Below the pieces are notes generated by a model. The model searched no databases. It was given only the letters and a program-made list of their open reading frames with translations, and was not told the origin of the DNA. Shown here piece by piece: positions 1 through 6,547 of a stretch of DNA of 18,867 bases. The stretch's first letter is position 1, and every line of letters begins with the position of its first letter. Both the position numbers and the translations under genes were made by a program. Origin of the DNA: an uncultured Oscillospiraceae bacterium (GTDB taxonomy: Bacteria; Bacillota; Clostridia; Oscillospirales; Acutalibacteraceae). The DNA lies in NCBI GenBank assembly GCA_900549155.1, contig URNF01000028.1:1-18867 (forward strand), given 5' to 3'.

Positions 1-19
1 TTTTTTTTTTTTTTTTTTT
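1..19. repeat. Homopolymer run of 19 T at the window edge
   Basis: Nineteen consecutive T residues open the window, followed by 26 bases before the dapB stop. On the dapB transcript the run would read as A19, so it is not the U-tract of a dapB terminator. No convincing hairpin lies between it and dapB. It most likely marks a contig end where assembly stopped or added artefactual bases. It could in principle be real. Confidence 0.7.
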
Positions 20-45
20 AGGTCAAATTTTTCCGCAGTCTGACT

Positions 46-789
46 TTATATCATATCCTTCATGGAATACAGTCCCGCCGGTTTTCCGACAAGGAATGTG
101 GCGGCGTTCAGCGCGCCGACGGCAAAGATCTCCTTCGACATGGCAAGATGGGAAAGGGTGATGACCTCGTCCTGTCCGCCGAAAATGACCTCGTGTTCGC
201 CGACGATCGTGCCGGCACGCACGGAAGAAATGCCGATCTCGGTTTTCTCCCGCTTTTGCCGCACGCTGTGGCGGTCAAAGACATAGTGCGGTGCAAAGGA
301 CAGCCCTGCCTTTGCCGCGTCCGCCAGCATGAGCGCTGTGCCTGAGGGGGCGTCCACCTTTTGATTGTGGTGCTTTTCGACGATCTCAATGTCAAAGTCG
401 TTGCCGAGCACCTTTGCCGCCTTTTCCACGAGTGCCGACAAAAGGTTCACGCCGATGGACATATTGGCGGAGAAAAACACCGGCACCTTTTCGGAAAGCG
501 CCCGCACGGCGGCGAGCTGTTCGTCCGACAGCCCCGTGGTGGCAATGATAACGGGCAGATGCCGTTTTTCGGCAAGTGCCAGCACCGTTTGCAGCAGGGC
601 GGGGTGGGAAAAGTCAATGATGATGTCGGCGGGGATGTCGATGTCGGCGGTTGCAAACACGGGAAAAGCCCCCGTGCTGTCCGCGACGCGATCCAGTCCC
701 GCCACGATCTCAAAGCCGTCGCGCGCGGCGACGGTGCGAGCAATGACCTGCCCCATTTTCCCCGTGCAGCCGGAAAGAATGATCTTCAA
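46..789 (-). CDS. dapB: 4-hydroxy-tetrahydrodipicolinate reductase (DapB)
   Basis: Cytoplasmic NAD(P)H-dependent reductase of the diaminopimelate/lysine pathway, acting directly after DapA. The 247-residue protein has the N-terminal dinucleotide-binding loop GCTGKMG (7-13), the ATTGL segment (83-87), and the catalytic and substrate signature EKHHNQKVDAPSGTA (138-152), with H140, H141, K144 and the DAPSGTA phosphate-type loop intact. The length is normal for the family. I chose the TTG start at 787-789 because an AAAGGAG ribosome site sits 6-8 bases upstream, inside the last codons of dapA, and the protein then begins exactly at the conserved KIILSG strand. A much longer in-frame extension into dapA has no family support. 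The gap to dapA is 5 bases, so translation is probably coupled. Last gene of the asd-dapA-dapB operon. Confidence 0.96.
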   Translation of the reverse strand: MKIILSGCTGKMGQVIARTVAARDGFEIVAGLDRVADSTGAFPVFATADIDIPADIIIDFSHPALLQTVLALAEKRHLPVIIATTGLSDEQLAAVRALSEKVPVFFSANMSIGVNLLSALVEKAAKVLGNDFDIEIVEKHHNQKVDAPSGTALMLADAAKAGLSFAPHYVFDRHSVRQKREKTEIGISSVRAGTIVGEHEVIFGGQDEVITLSHLAMSKEIFAVGALNAATFLVGKPAGLYSMKDMI

Positions 790-794
790 AACGC

Positions 795-1688
795 TCACTC
801 CTTTAATGCACCGACGCGGATAAGCTCCGCTCTCAGTGCGGCACGCTTGTCGGCAGCCATCGGCACGAGCGGCAGCCGCACAGGGCCGGTCTGCAGCCCC
901 AGCATCTCCATGGCCTCTTTCACGGGGATGGGGTTGACGTCGCTGAACAGCGCGTGGATGAGCGGCAGATATTTCAGCTGCAGTGCGCGCGCTGCAGCTG
1001 CGTCGCCCTCGAAAAAGCGGGCGCAGATCGCGTGCGTCTCGGCGGGCAGAATGTTGGACAGAACGGAAATGACGCCCATACCGCCGAGCGACAGGATCGG
1101 CACGATCTGATCGTCGTTGCCGGAATAGATAACAAGATCGTCCCCGCAAAGCTGTTTCGTGGTCGCGACGGAGGAAATGTCGCCGTTTGCTTCCTTGACG
1201 GCAACAATGCGCGGATGCTTCGACAGCTCTTTATACGTCTCGGGCTTGATGTTCACGCCGGTGCGCGAGGGAACGTTATAGAGAATGATCGGCGCGTCCA
1301 CGCGGTCGGCGACATAGGTATAATGCGCGACAAGTCCCGCCTGTGAGGTCTTGTTGTAATACGGCGTCACCATCAGCAGCGCATCCGCGCCGACGGCGAC
1401 AGCGTCGTTGCACAGTCCCACCGAATAGACGGTGTCGTTGCTGCCTGCGCCCGCGATGATCGGCACGCGTCCCGCAGCCGCCTTGACGGCAGTTTCGATC
1501 ACCTTGACGTGATCGGCATAGTTGAGGGTGGATTTCTCGCCCGTTGTGCCGCAGATGACCAGCGCATCCACGCCGCCGGCGATCTGCTCATTCACAAGGC
1601 TTGTGAGCCGCTCAAAGTTGACGGAGGTGTCCTCGTGCATCGGGGTAACAAGGGCGGTAGCCACGCCGGTGAAAACTGGTTTTTTCAT
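795..1688 (-). CDS. dapA: 4-hydroxy-tetrahydrodipicolinate synthase (DapA)
   Basis: Cytoplasmic class I aldolase-type enzyme condensing pyruvate with aspartate semialdehyde, the committed step to diaminopimelate. The 297-residue TIM barrel shows all family marks: GTTGE (47-51), the PYYNK segment (109-113), YNVPSRTG (137-144) with the catalytic Tyr137 and substrate-binding Arg142, and the Schiff-base Lys165 in VAVKEANGD. These match the E. coli residues Y133, R138 and K161 with a shift of four. The ATG start has a GGGGAG ribosome site a few bases upstream. The gene lies 26 bases after asd and 5 bases before dapB, in pathway order. Nothing in the protein looks damaged. Confidence 0.97.
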   Translation of the reverse strand: MKKPVFTGVATALVTPMHEDTSVNFERLTSLVNEQIAGGVDALVICGTTGEKSTLNYADHVKVIETAVKAAAGRVPIIAGAGSNDTVYSVGLCNDAVAVGADALLMVTPYYNKTSQAGLVAHYTYVADRVDAPIILYNVPSRTGVNIKPETYKELSKHPRIVAVKEANGDISSVATTKQLCGDDLVIYSGNDDQIVPILSLGGMGVISVLSNILPAETHAICARFFEGDAAAARALQLKYLPLIHALFSDVNPIPVKEAMEMLGLQTGPVRLPLVPMAADKRAALRAELIRVGALKE

Positions 1689-1714
1689 GCCAAAAACTCC
1701 CCTTCTTCAATATA

Positions 1715-2791
1715 TCAGTCCATATATCCCTCTGCGCACAAAAGCTCCGCCAGCAGCATACCGCCGCCCGCTGCGCCGCGCAGGGTGTTATGGGAAAGAC
1801 CGACGAATTTATAGTCATACTGCGTATCCTCACGCAGTCTGCCGAGCGAGATCGCCATGCCGCCCTCAAGGTCGCGATGGGGACGCAGCTGCGGCATGTT
1901 GTCCTCGGTGAAATAATGCAAGAACTGCTTGGGTGCGTGCGGCAGCTGCAACGCCTGCGGCTTGCCGGAGAAGTGCTCCCATGCGTCGATGATCTCTTCT
2001 TTGCTCGGCTTTTTCTCAAAGCTGCAATAGACAGCGGCGAAATGCCCGTTCGTGACCGGCACGCGCAGGCACTGCGCCGTGAAAGCCGGGCCGTCTGCGG
2101 GGACGATGACGCCGTTTTCAATGTGTCCGTAAATTTTCAGCGGTTCTTTTTCGGATTTTTCTTCCTCGCCGCCGATGTAGGGGATGAGGTTATCCACCAT
2201 TTCCGGCCAGGAGGCAAACGTCTTGCCCGCACCGGAGATCGCCTGATAGGTGCAGACGAGCGCTTTTGTCACGCCCCATTTCTGCAGCGGGAACAGCGCG
2301 GGAACATAGCTCTGCAGCGAGCAGTTGGATTTGACGGCGATGAAGCCGCGCTTTGTGCCGAGCCGACGGCGCTGATAGGGAATGATCGCGGCGTGATCGG
2401 CGTTAAGCTCGGGAATGATCATCGGCACATCGGGGGTGAAGCGGTGGGCGCTGTTGTTGGAAATGACGGGGCATTCCGCCTTGGCATACGCTTCTTCCAG
2501 CGCGCGGATCTCGTCCTTTTTCATGTCCACGGCGCAGAAAACAAAGTCTGCCTTTGCGGCAACAGCGGCGACATCGTTGGCGTCCATCACCGTCATGTCG
2601 GCAAATTTTTCGGGCAGCGGCGTGTCCATCGACCAGCGCACGCCCACCGCCTCGCGGTAGGTCTTGCCCGCCGAACGCGGACTGGCGGCAAGGACGGTCA
2701 CGTTGAACCACGGATGATTTTCAAGCAAGGTCAGAAAACGCTGTCCCACCATACCGGTACAGCCGATGACACCTACGGAATATTGACGCAT
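1715..2791 (-). CDS. asd: Aspartate-semialdehyde dehydrogenase (Asd)
   Basis: NADPH-dependent reductase converting aspartyl phosphate to aspartate semialdehyde, the branch precursor of lysine/diaminopimelate, threonine and methionine. The 358-residue protein has the nucleotide loop GCTGMVGQ (10-17), the active-site Cys157 in KSNCSLQ, the ISGAG loop (185-189), and Arg243/His250 in the RVPVTNGH segment. The form looks like the archaeal/fungal-type branch of the family rather than the E. coli type, as judged from the NCS-L-Q site and overall length. The ATG start has a strong GGAGGA site. First gene of the leftward operon with dapA and dapB; the leader is about 60 bases, too short for a lysine riboswitch. 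Confidence 0.95.
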   Translation of the reverse strand: MRQYSVGVIGCTGMVGQRFLTLLENHPWFNVTVLAASPRSAGKTYREAVGVRWSMDTPLPEKFADMTVMDANDVAAVAAKADFVFCAVDMKKDEIRALEEAYAKAECPVISNNSAHRFTPDVPMIIPELNADHAAIIPYQRRRLGTKRGFIAVKSNCSLQSYVPALFPLQKWGVTKALVCTYQAISGAGKTFASWPEMVDNLIPYIGGEEEKSEKEPLKIYGHIENGVIVPADGPAFTAQCLRVPVTNGHFAAVYCSFEKKPSKEEIIDAWEHFSGKPQALQLPHAPKQFLHYFTEDNMPQLRPHRDLEGGMAISLGRLREDTQYDYKFVGLSHNTLRGAAGGGMLLAELLCAEGYMD

Positions 2792-2841
2792 ATGATCTCC
2801 TCCAAAACACGGCTGCCGTAAAATTTATATGCAACAGTCCG

Positions 2842-2870
2842 TTGACAAATTTATTTATATATTGTACCAT
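2842..2870 (+). promoter_or_regulatory. Predicted SigA promoter of queA
   Basis: TTGACA at 2842-2847, a 17-base spacer and TACCAT at 2865-2870 on the plus strand. The -10 matches consensus at four of six positions. The expected start is near 2877, about 70 bases before the queA ATG. The -35 lies inside the asd transcribed leader, and the -35 of the asd promoter lies inside the queA leader. Confidence 0.65.
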
Positions 2871-2889
2871 TACTGGGTATGTATGTCAA
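2861..2889 (-). promoter_or_regulatory. Predicted SigA promoter of the asd-dapA-dapB operon
   Basis: Read on the minus strand there is a perfect TTGACA (2884-2889), a 17-base spacer and TACAAT (2861-2866), placing transcription start near 2854 and giving asd a leader of roughly 63 bases. Its -10 shares two bases with the -10 of the opposing queA promoter, so the two cannot be occupied by polymerase at once. Confidence 0.8.
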
Positions 2890-2893
2890 ACCA

Positions 2894-2921
2894 TTTTCCG
2901 ACTTTTTGTATGTTCGGAAAA
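2894..2921 (+). promoter_or_regulatory. Hairpin in the queA leader
   Basis: TTTTCCGA (2894-2901) and TCGGAAAA (2914-2921) form a perfect 8-bp stem with a 12-base loop, between the predicted queA start point and its ribosome site. No T-run follows, so it is not an intrinsic terminator. It lacks the A-rich tail of a preQ1-I riboswitch. Function unknown; it may be an mRNA-stabilising or regulatory structure. Confidence 0.45.
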
Positions 2922-2948
2922 AGTATTCTGAAAGCCGTGGAGAACCGT

Positions 2949-3974
2949 ATGCTGAGAAGTGAATTTTATTATGATCTGCCGGAAGAGCTGATCGCCCAGG
3001 AGCCGATCGAGCCGCGCGACGCGTCCCGCCTTTTGCATCTTGATCGGAAAACGGGCGCTGTGAAAGACGGCACCTTTCGGGACATTCTGCACATTCTGCG
3101 CCCCGGCGACTGTTTGGTGCTCAATGACAGCCGTGTGATGCCTGCCCGCCTTTACGGCAACCGCAAGGGAACGGGCGCGGCGGTGGAGCTGCTTTTGCTG
3201 CGCCAGCGGGAGCTGGACGTCTGGGAGGTGCTGGCGGGACCCGGCAAAAAAGCAAAGCCCGGCAACATTTTGGTGTTCGGCGAGGGGCTGCTGGAAGCTG
3301 AGGTGCTGGAAGTCATCGAGGATGGCAACCGCCTTGTGCGTTTTCATTATGACGGCAATTTTTTTGACATTCTCGACCGCATCGGACAGATGCCGCTGCC
3401 GCATTATATCAAGCGGCAGCTGGAGAATAAGGAGCGGTATCAGACGGTATATGCCCGCGAGACCGGCTCTGCCGCCGCACCGACGGCGGGATTGCATTTC
3501 ACACCGCAGCTGCTCGACGAGGTGCGGAAAATGGGCGTGGACACGGCGTTTGTTACACTGCATGTGGGACTCGGCACGTTCCGTCCCGTGAAAGAGGACG
3601 AGATCACCGCTCACAAGATGCACTCCGAGCACTATGCGCTGAACGCCGAAAATGCGGACATCATCAACCGCACCAAGGCGCGCGGCGGGCGGGTGATCGC
3701 GGTCGGAACGACCAGCTGCCGCACGCTGGAGAGCATCGGCATGACCGACGGCAGAATTTTGCCGTCCGAGGGATGGACGGATATCTTCATCTATCCCGGC
3801 TATACGTTCAAGGTGCTGGACGGGCTCATCACCAACTTCCATCTGCCGGAGAGCACGCTCATCATGCTGGTGAGCGCTTTTGCAGGCTATGACCACACCA
3901 TGGCAGCCTATCGCCACGCAGTGGAAGAACGGTATCGGTTCTTCAGTTTTGGGGATGCCATGCTCATCCTGTAG
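2949..3974 (+). CDS. queA: tRNA preQ1(34) S-adenosylmethionine ribosyltransferase-isomerase (QueA)
   Basis: Cytoplasmic enzyme transferring and isomerising the ribosyl part of S-adenosylmethionine onto preQ1 in position 34 of tRNAs with GUN anticodons, giving epoxyqueuosine. From the ATG at 2949 the protein is 341 residues, the usual family length, and contains LPEELIAQEP (10-19), VLNDSRVMPARL (57-68), YQTVYARETGSAAAPTAGLHF (164-184), HVGLGTFRPV (205-214), VGTTSCRTLES (252-262) and ITNFHLPES (294-302). I chose this start because of the GGAG site seven bases upstream; an in-frame extension to 2829 runs through the promoter. tgt, the preceding step of the pathway, lies two genes downstream. No clear terminator follows; an inverted-repeat element does. 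Confidence 0.96.
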   Translation: MLRSEFYYDLPEELIAQEPIEPRDASRLLHLDRKTGAVKDGTFRDILHILRPGDCLVLNDSRVMPARLYGNRKGTGAAVELLLLRQRELDVWEVLAGPGKKAKPGNILVFGEGLLEAEVLEVIEDGNRLVRFHYDGNFFDILDRIGQMPLPHYIKRQLENKERYQTVYARETGSAAAPTAGLHFTPQLLDEVRKMGVDTAFVTLHVGLGTFRPVKEDEITAHKMHSEHYALNAENADIINRTKARGGRVIAVGTTSCRTLESIGMTDGRILPSEGWTDIFIYPGYTFKVLDGLITNFHLPESTLIMLVSAFAGYDHTMAAYRHAVEERYRFFSFGDAMLIL

Positions 3975-3987
3975 AGGGAGCAAACGG

Positions 3988-4120
3988 AAAATAGAGAATG
4001 AATAATGAATATTGAATGATGAATAATGAATAATTTCGGTGTCGGCTGCGCCGACAATTATAATCGTGCCGCAGGCACTCCTTCATTTTTCATTTTTCAT
4101 TCTTCAGTATTCACTATTTT
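3988..4120. repeat. Composite inverted-repeat element (MITE- or REP-like)
   Basis: A 133-base AT-rich element bounded by AAAATAGaGAAT (3988-3999) and its near-perfect inverted copy (4109-4120), 11 of 12 bases matching. The arms carry short direct repeats: GAATAAT-type units on the left and TTCATTTT-type units on the right. The core holds two GC-rich hairpins, TGTCGGC-tgc-GCCGACA (4040-4056) and GTGCC-gca-GGCAC (4066-4078), separated by the palindrome ATTATAAT (4057-4064). No obvious target duplication flanks it. Composition is strikingly different from the neighbouring genes, as expected for a small non-coding repeat dispersed in the genome. Whether other copies exist cannot be seen here. Confidence 0.75.
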
Positions 4121-4139
4121 GTTTTAGGGGGAGTTCGCT

Positions 4140-4865
4140 ATGAAGGTTTTAACGGCGCTTTCTGCGCTTTTTATGCTCGGTGGCAGCATCGGTTGGGTGT
4201 TGGAGCTTTGCTATCGCCGTTTGGCGCACGGCAAGTGGATCAACCCCGGATTTCTGACGGGACCCTGCCTGCCGCTGTATGGGACGGGTGTGCTGCTTTT
4301 GTATGGCTTTTGTAGCCTCGATCTGTCCTTTATCGCGTCATCGGTGCTGCGTGAGGTTGTGCGCATTTTGCTGCTGGCTGTGGTGCTGACCGGCATCGAA
4401 TATGTCACGGGCGTGGTCTTCACCCGCTTTTTCCACGTGAAGCTGTGGGACTACAGCAACCGCCCCGGCAACATCGACGGCGTGATCTGTCCGCTTTTCA
4501 GCGTCATTTGGGGTGCGCTGGGTGCGGGATATGCCCTCTTTCTGCATCCGTATCTTGTGCGGTTTGTGGAATTTCTTGCAGAAAACCCCATCTATCATTT
4601 CTTCTCCGGCATGTATGTCGGCGTGTTTTTGGTGGACGTGTGCTATTCGTTCCATGTCGTCACGAAAATTCGGCAGTTTGCCAAGGAGCAGGCACTGGAT
4701 GTGCGCTATGAAAATCTCAAGCTGCAGATCGCCCGCCGTGCAGAGGAACTGAAGCAGCGGCGCAACTTTGTGTTCCCGCTGCGCTCGCCCGCAGGGCTGC
4801 GGGAGGAGCTTGCGCAATACCGCGAGGAGCTGCGCAAAACGCTTGCCCGCAAAATGAAAAAGTGA
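4140..4865 (+). CDS. CmpB-like integral membrane protein (putative ABC-transporter type IV family)
   Basis: A 241-residue membrane protein whose conserved blocks fit the CmpB/PF06541 family, called putative ABC transporter type IV although the biochemical role is unproven. The blocks are GSIGWVLELCY (15-25), NPGFLTGPCLPLYG (35-48) and WDYSNRPGNIDG (103-114). About five membrane segments can be drawn, near 5-24, 45-66, 73-94, 117-137 and 152-174. Residues 175-241 form a charged, probably helical cytoplasmic tail rich in Arg, Lys and Glu. The ATG start has an AGGGGGAG site six bases upstream. It is only 10 bases ahead of tgt and lies after queA, so it is probably cotranscribed with tgt. A role in moving a queuosine precursor is conceivable but unsupported beyond position. 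Confidence 0.75.
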   Translation: MKVLTALSALFMLGGSIGWVLELCYRRLAHGKWINPGFLTGPCLPLYGTGVLLLYGFCSLDLSFIASSVLREVVRILLLAVVLTGIEYVTGVVFTRFFHVKLWDYSNRPGNIDGVICPLFSVIWGALGAGYALFLHPYLVRFVEFLAENPIYHFFSGMYVGVFLVDVCYSFHVVTKIRQFAKEQALDVRYENLKLQIARRAEELKQRRNFVFPLRSPAGLREELAQYREELRKTLARKMKK

Positions 4866-4875
4866 GGATACAGTA

Positions 4876-6006
4876 ATGTTCAAAGTGATAAAAAAAGAGG
4901 GTGCTGCGCGGCGCGCGGTGTTTGAGACGCCGCACGGCACGGTGCAGATGCCCGCTTTCATGAATGTGGCGACCTGCGGCGCGATCAAGGGCGCGGTGTC
5001 TGCCTTTGATCTCAAGGATCTCAAATGCCAGGTGCAGCTGTGCAACACCTATCACCTGCATCTGCGCCCGGGCGATGAAACGGTCAAGGCGCTCGGCGGA
5101 TTGCACGCGTTCACCGGCTGGGACGGTCCCATTCTGACCGACAGCGGCGGCTTTCAGGTGTTTTCTCTTGCAAAGCTGCGCAAGATCAAGGAAGAGGGCG
5201 TGTATTTCGCGTCGCACATCGACGGCAGAAAGCTGTTCATCGGGCCGGAGCAGAGCATGCAGATCCAATCCAATCTCGGCTCGACCATCGCGATGGCGTT
5301 TGACGAATGTGTGGAGAACCCCGCCGCTTATGCCTATTCACGGGCGTCGTGTGAACGCACCACCCGCTGGCTCTATCGCTGCAAGGAGGAGCTCACCCGC
5401 CTGAACGGTCTGCCCGGCACGGTGAACCCGCAGCAGATGCTTTTCGGCATCAACCAGGGCTGCACCTTTGATGATCTGCGCATCGAGCATATGAAGGCGA
5501 TCGCGAAGCTGGATCTGGACGGCTATGCCATCGGCGGACTGGCGGTCGGCGAACCGACAGAGGAAATGTACCGCATCATTGAGAGCGTCGAGCCGTATAT
5601 GCCGCAGGACAAGCCGCGGTATCTCATGGGCGTCGGCACACCGGAAAACATTCTCGAAGCCGTGCATCGCGGCGTCGATCTTTTCGACTGTGTCATGCCG
5701 GCGCGCAACGCCCGCCACGCACACGTGTTCACCTGGAGCGGACACCGCAACATGCTCAACAGCAAGTATGCCAAGGACACCGCGCCGCTCGACGAGGCGT
5801 GCGACTGCCCCACCTGCCGCCGCCATTCGCGGGCATATATCCACCATCTGTTCAAGGCGGGGGAGATGCTGGCAATGCGGCTGTGCGTGATGCATAACCT
5901 CTATTTCTATAACACGCTGATGGAGAAGATCCGCGCCCATCTTGACGACGGCACGTTTGAAGCGTTCTACAGCGAAAACGTCGGACGGCTGGACAGACGG
6001 ATATAA
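4876..6006 (+). CDS. tgt: tRNA-guanine(34) transglycosylase (Tgt)
   Basis: Base-exchange enzyme that replaces guanine 34 with preQ1 in Tyr, His, Asn and Asp tRNAs. The 376-residue protein has TDSGGFQVFSL (88-98) with the catalytic-site Asp89, AFDEC with Asp143, and the nucleophile Asp271 in LFDCVMPARNARHAH. It also has the zinc site Cys309, Cys311, Cys314 and His340, all offset by seven from E. coli numbering in the C-terminal half. The substrate pocket GGLAVGE (220-226) is of the classical bacterial preQ1 type. Ten bases separate it from the CmpB-like gene. The usual yajC follows, but after 90 bases and with a promoter of its own. Confidence 0.97.
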   Translation: MFKVIKKEGAARRAVFETPHGTVQMPAFMNVATCGAIKGAVSAFDLKDLKCQVQLCNTYHLHLRPGDETVKALGGLHAFTGWDGPILTDSGGFQVFSLAKLRKIKEEGVYFASHIDGRKLFIGPEQSMQIQSNLGSTIAMAFDECVENPAAYAYSRASCERTTRWLYRCKEELTRLNGLPGTVNPQQMLFGINQGCTFDDLRIEHMKAIAKLDLDGYAIGGLAVGEPTEEMYRIIESVEPYMPQDKPRYLMGVGTPENILEAVHRGVDLFDCVMPARNARHAHVFTWSGHRNMLNSKYAKDTAPLDEACDCPTCRRHSRAYIHHLFKAGEMLAMRLCVMHNLYFYNTLMEKIRAHLDDGTFEAFYSENVGRLDRRI

Positions 6007-6032
6007 ATTTATTGTAAATTTTTGCAAATGTC

Positions 6033-6061
6033 TTGCAATTGCCGTAAAAAACCTGTATGAT
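6033..6061 (+). promoter_or_regulatory. Predicted SigA promoter of yajC
   Basis: TTGCAA (6033-6038), a 17-base spacer and TATGAT (6056-6061), matching consensus at four and five of six positions. The expected start is near 6068, giving a leader of about 30 bases before the yajC GTG. It lies in the 90-base gap after tgt, which otherwise shows no terminator hairpin. Confidence 0.7.
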
Positions 6062-6096
6062 AACAGGAGAACTTTCGAAAGGATAGGTAAAGTATT

Positions 6097-6477
6097 GTGA
6101 ATATGTTTTTATTGGACGCGACGACCACCGCTGCCGGTGCTGCTTCGGGCGGCAATGGCTGGCTTGCCATGCTGCTGCAGCTCAGTCCCTTTCTGCTGAT
6201 CATCGTTCTGATGTATTTCATCATGATCCGTCCGCAGAAGAAAAAGCAGCAGGAAGAGCAGAAGATGCGCAACGGCGTGCGCGTGGGCGATGAGCTCACC
6301 ACCATCGGCGGCATCTGCGGCAGAGTCGTGAACGTCAAGGACGACACGCTCATCATCGAGACGGGCGCCGATCGCAACAAGATGACGATCAAGAAATGGG
6401 CGATCCAGACGGTGGATACCGTGCACGAAGACAACGACATGGTCGATGACGACGATGACGATGACGACGAGGATTGA
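6097..6477 (+). CDS. yajC: Preprotein translocase accessory subunit YajC
   Basis: Small single-span membrane protein that associates with SecDF and SecYEG. The 126 residues comprise a short non-cytoplasmic N-terminus, one membrane helix (about 23-44), the family hallmark FIMIRPQKKKQ (41-51), a basic-acidic linker, and the small beta domain with VGDELTTIGGICGRV (63-77). The last ten residues are DDDDDDDDED, an extreme acidic tail encoded by mixed GAT/GAC codons. The start is GTG at 6097, with TAGGT-type and AAGGA-type sites upstream; ATG at 6103 is a possible alternative. secD and secF do not follow; a TIGR04086-type gene does. Confidence 0.93.
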   Translation: MNMFLLDATTTAAGAASGGNGWLAMLLQLSPFLLIIVLMYFIMIRPQKKKQQEEQKMRNGVRVGDELTTIGGICGRVVNVKDDTLIIETGADRNKMTIKKWAIQTVDTVHEDNDMVDDDDDDDDED

Positions 6478-6482
6478 TCGCT

Positions 6483-6510
6483 CATAAATTTCACCCGCTC
6501 CGCATATAGT
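6483..6510 (+). promoter_or_regulatory. Putative SigE-like promoter of the TIGR04086-type gene
   Basis: CATAAAT at 6483-6489 and CATATAGT at 6503-6510, with 15 bases between CATAA and CATATA. Both halves resemble the mother-cell SigE consensus (ATA-containing -35, CATAnnnT -10). The identical 9-mer CATATAGTG recurs before the amidase at 9758, and the same two-part pattern occurs before the SpoIIM-like gene. Rival reading: a SigA -10 TATAGT (6505-6510) with a poor -35. Expected start near 6517. Confidence 0.45.
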
Positions 6511-6538
6511 GCAGTATAGAAGATTACGGCACGCGGAG
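6498..6538 (+). promoter_or_regulatory. Hairpin masking the ribosome site of the TIGR04086-type gene
   Basis: CTCCGC (6498-6503) pairs with GCGGAG (6533-6538), and inside it GTGC (6509-6512) pairs with GCAC (6529-6532), leaving a 5-base bulge. The right arm includes GGAG of the Shine-Dalgarno GGAGGG (6535-6540). The left arm lies upstream of the predicted local transcription start, so only read-through RNA from yajC would contain both arms. Confidence 0.45.
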
Positions 6539-6547
6539 GGATAAGGT

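Noticed and set aside
790..1149. N-terminal extension of dapB into dapA
   Set aside because: The extension is Arg-rich nonsense overlapping dapA, and a proper ribosome site and TTG start exist at 789.
1790..2821. Long plus-strand open frame opposite asd
   Set aside because: It is a mirror of the asd codons, with no domain or sensible ribosome site; asd has complete catalytic motifs.
2792..2860. Lysine riboswitch in the asd leader
   Set aside because: With the predicted start near 2854, the leader is only about 60 bases, far shorter than a lysine riboswitch, and shows no matching helices.
2871..2948. preQ1 riboswitch before queA
   Set aside because: A hairpin is present, but the 3' sequence lacks the A-rich pairing tail and the conserved loop bases of preQ1-I; no preQ1-II fold is visible either.
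4059..4064. TATAAT inside the repeat element as a promoter for the CmpB-like gene
   Set aside because: It is the centre of an ATTATAAT palindrome between two hairpins and has no acceptable -35 at 16-18 bases.
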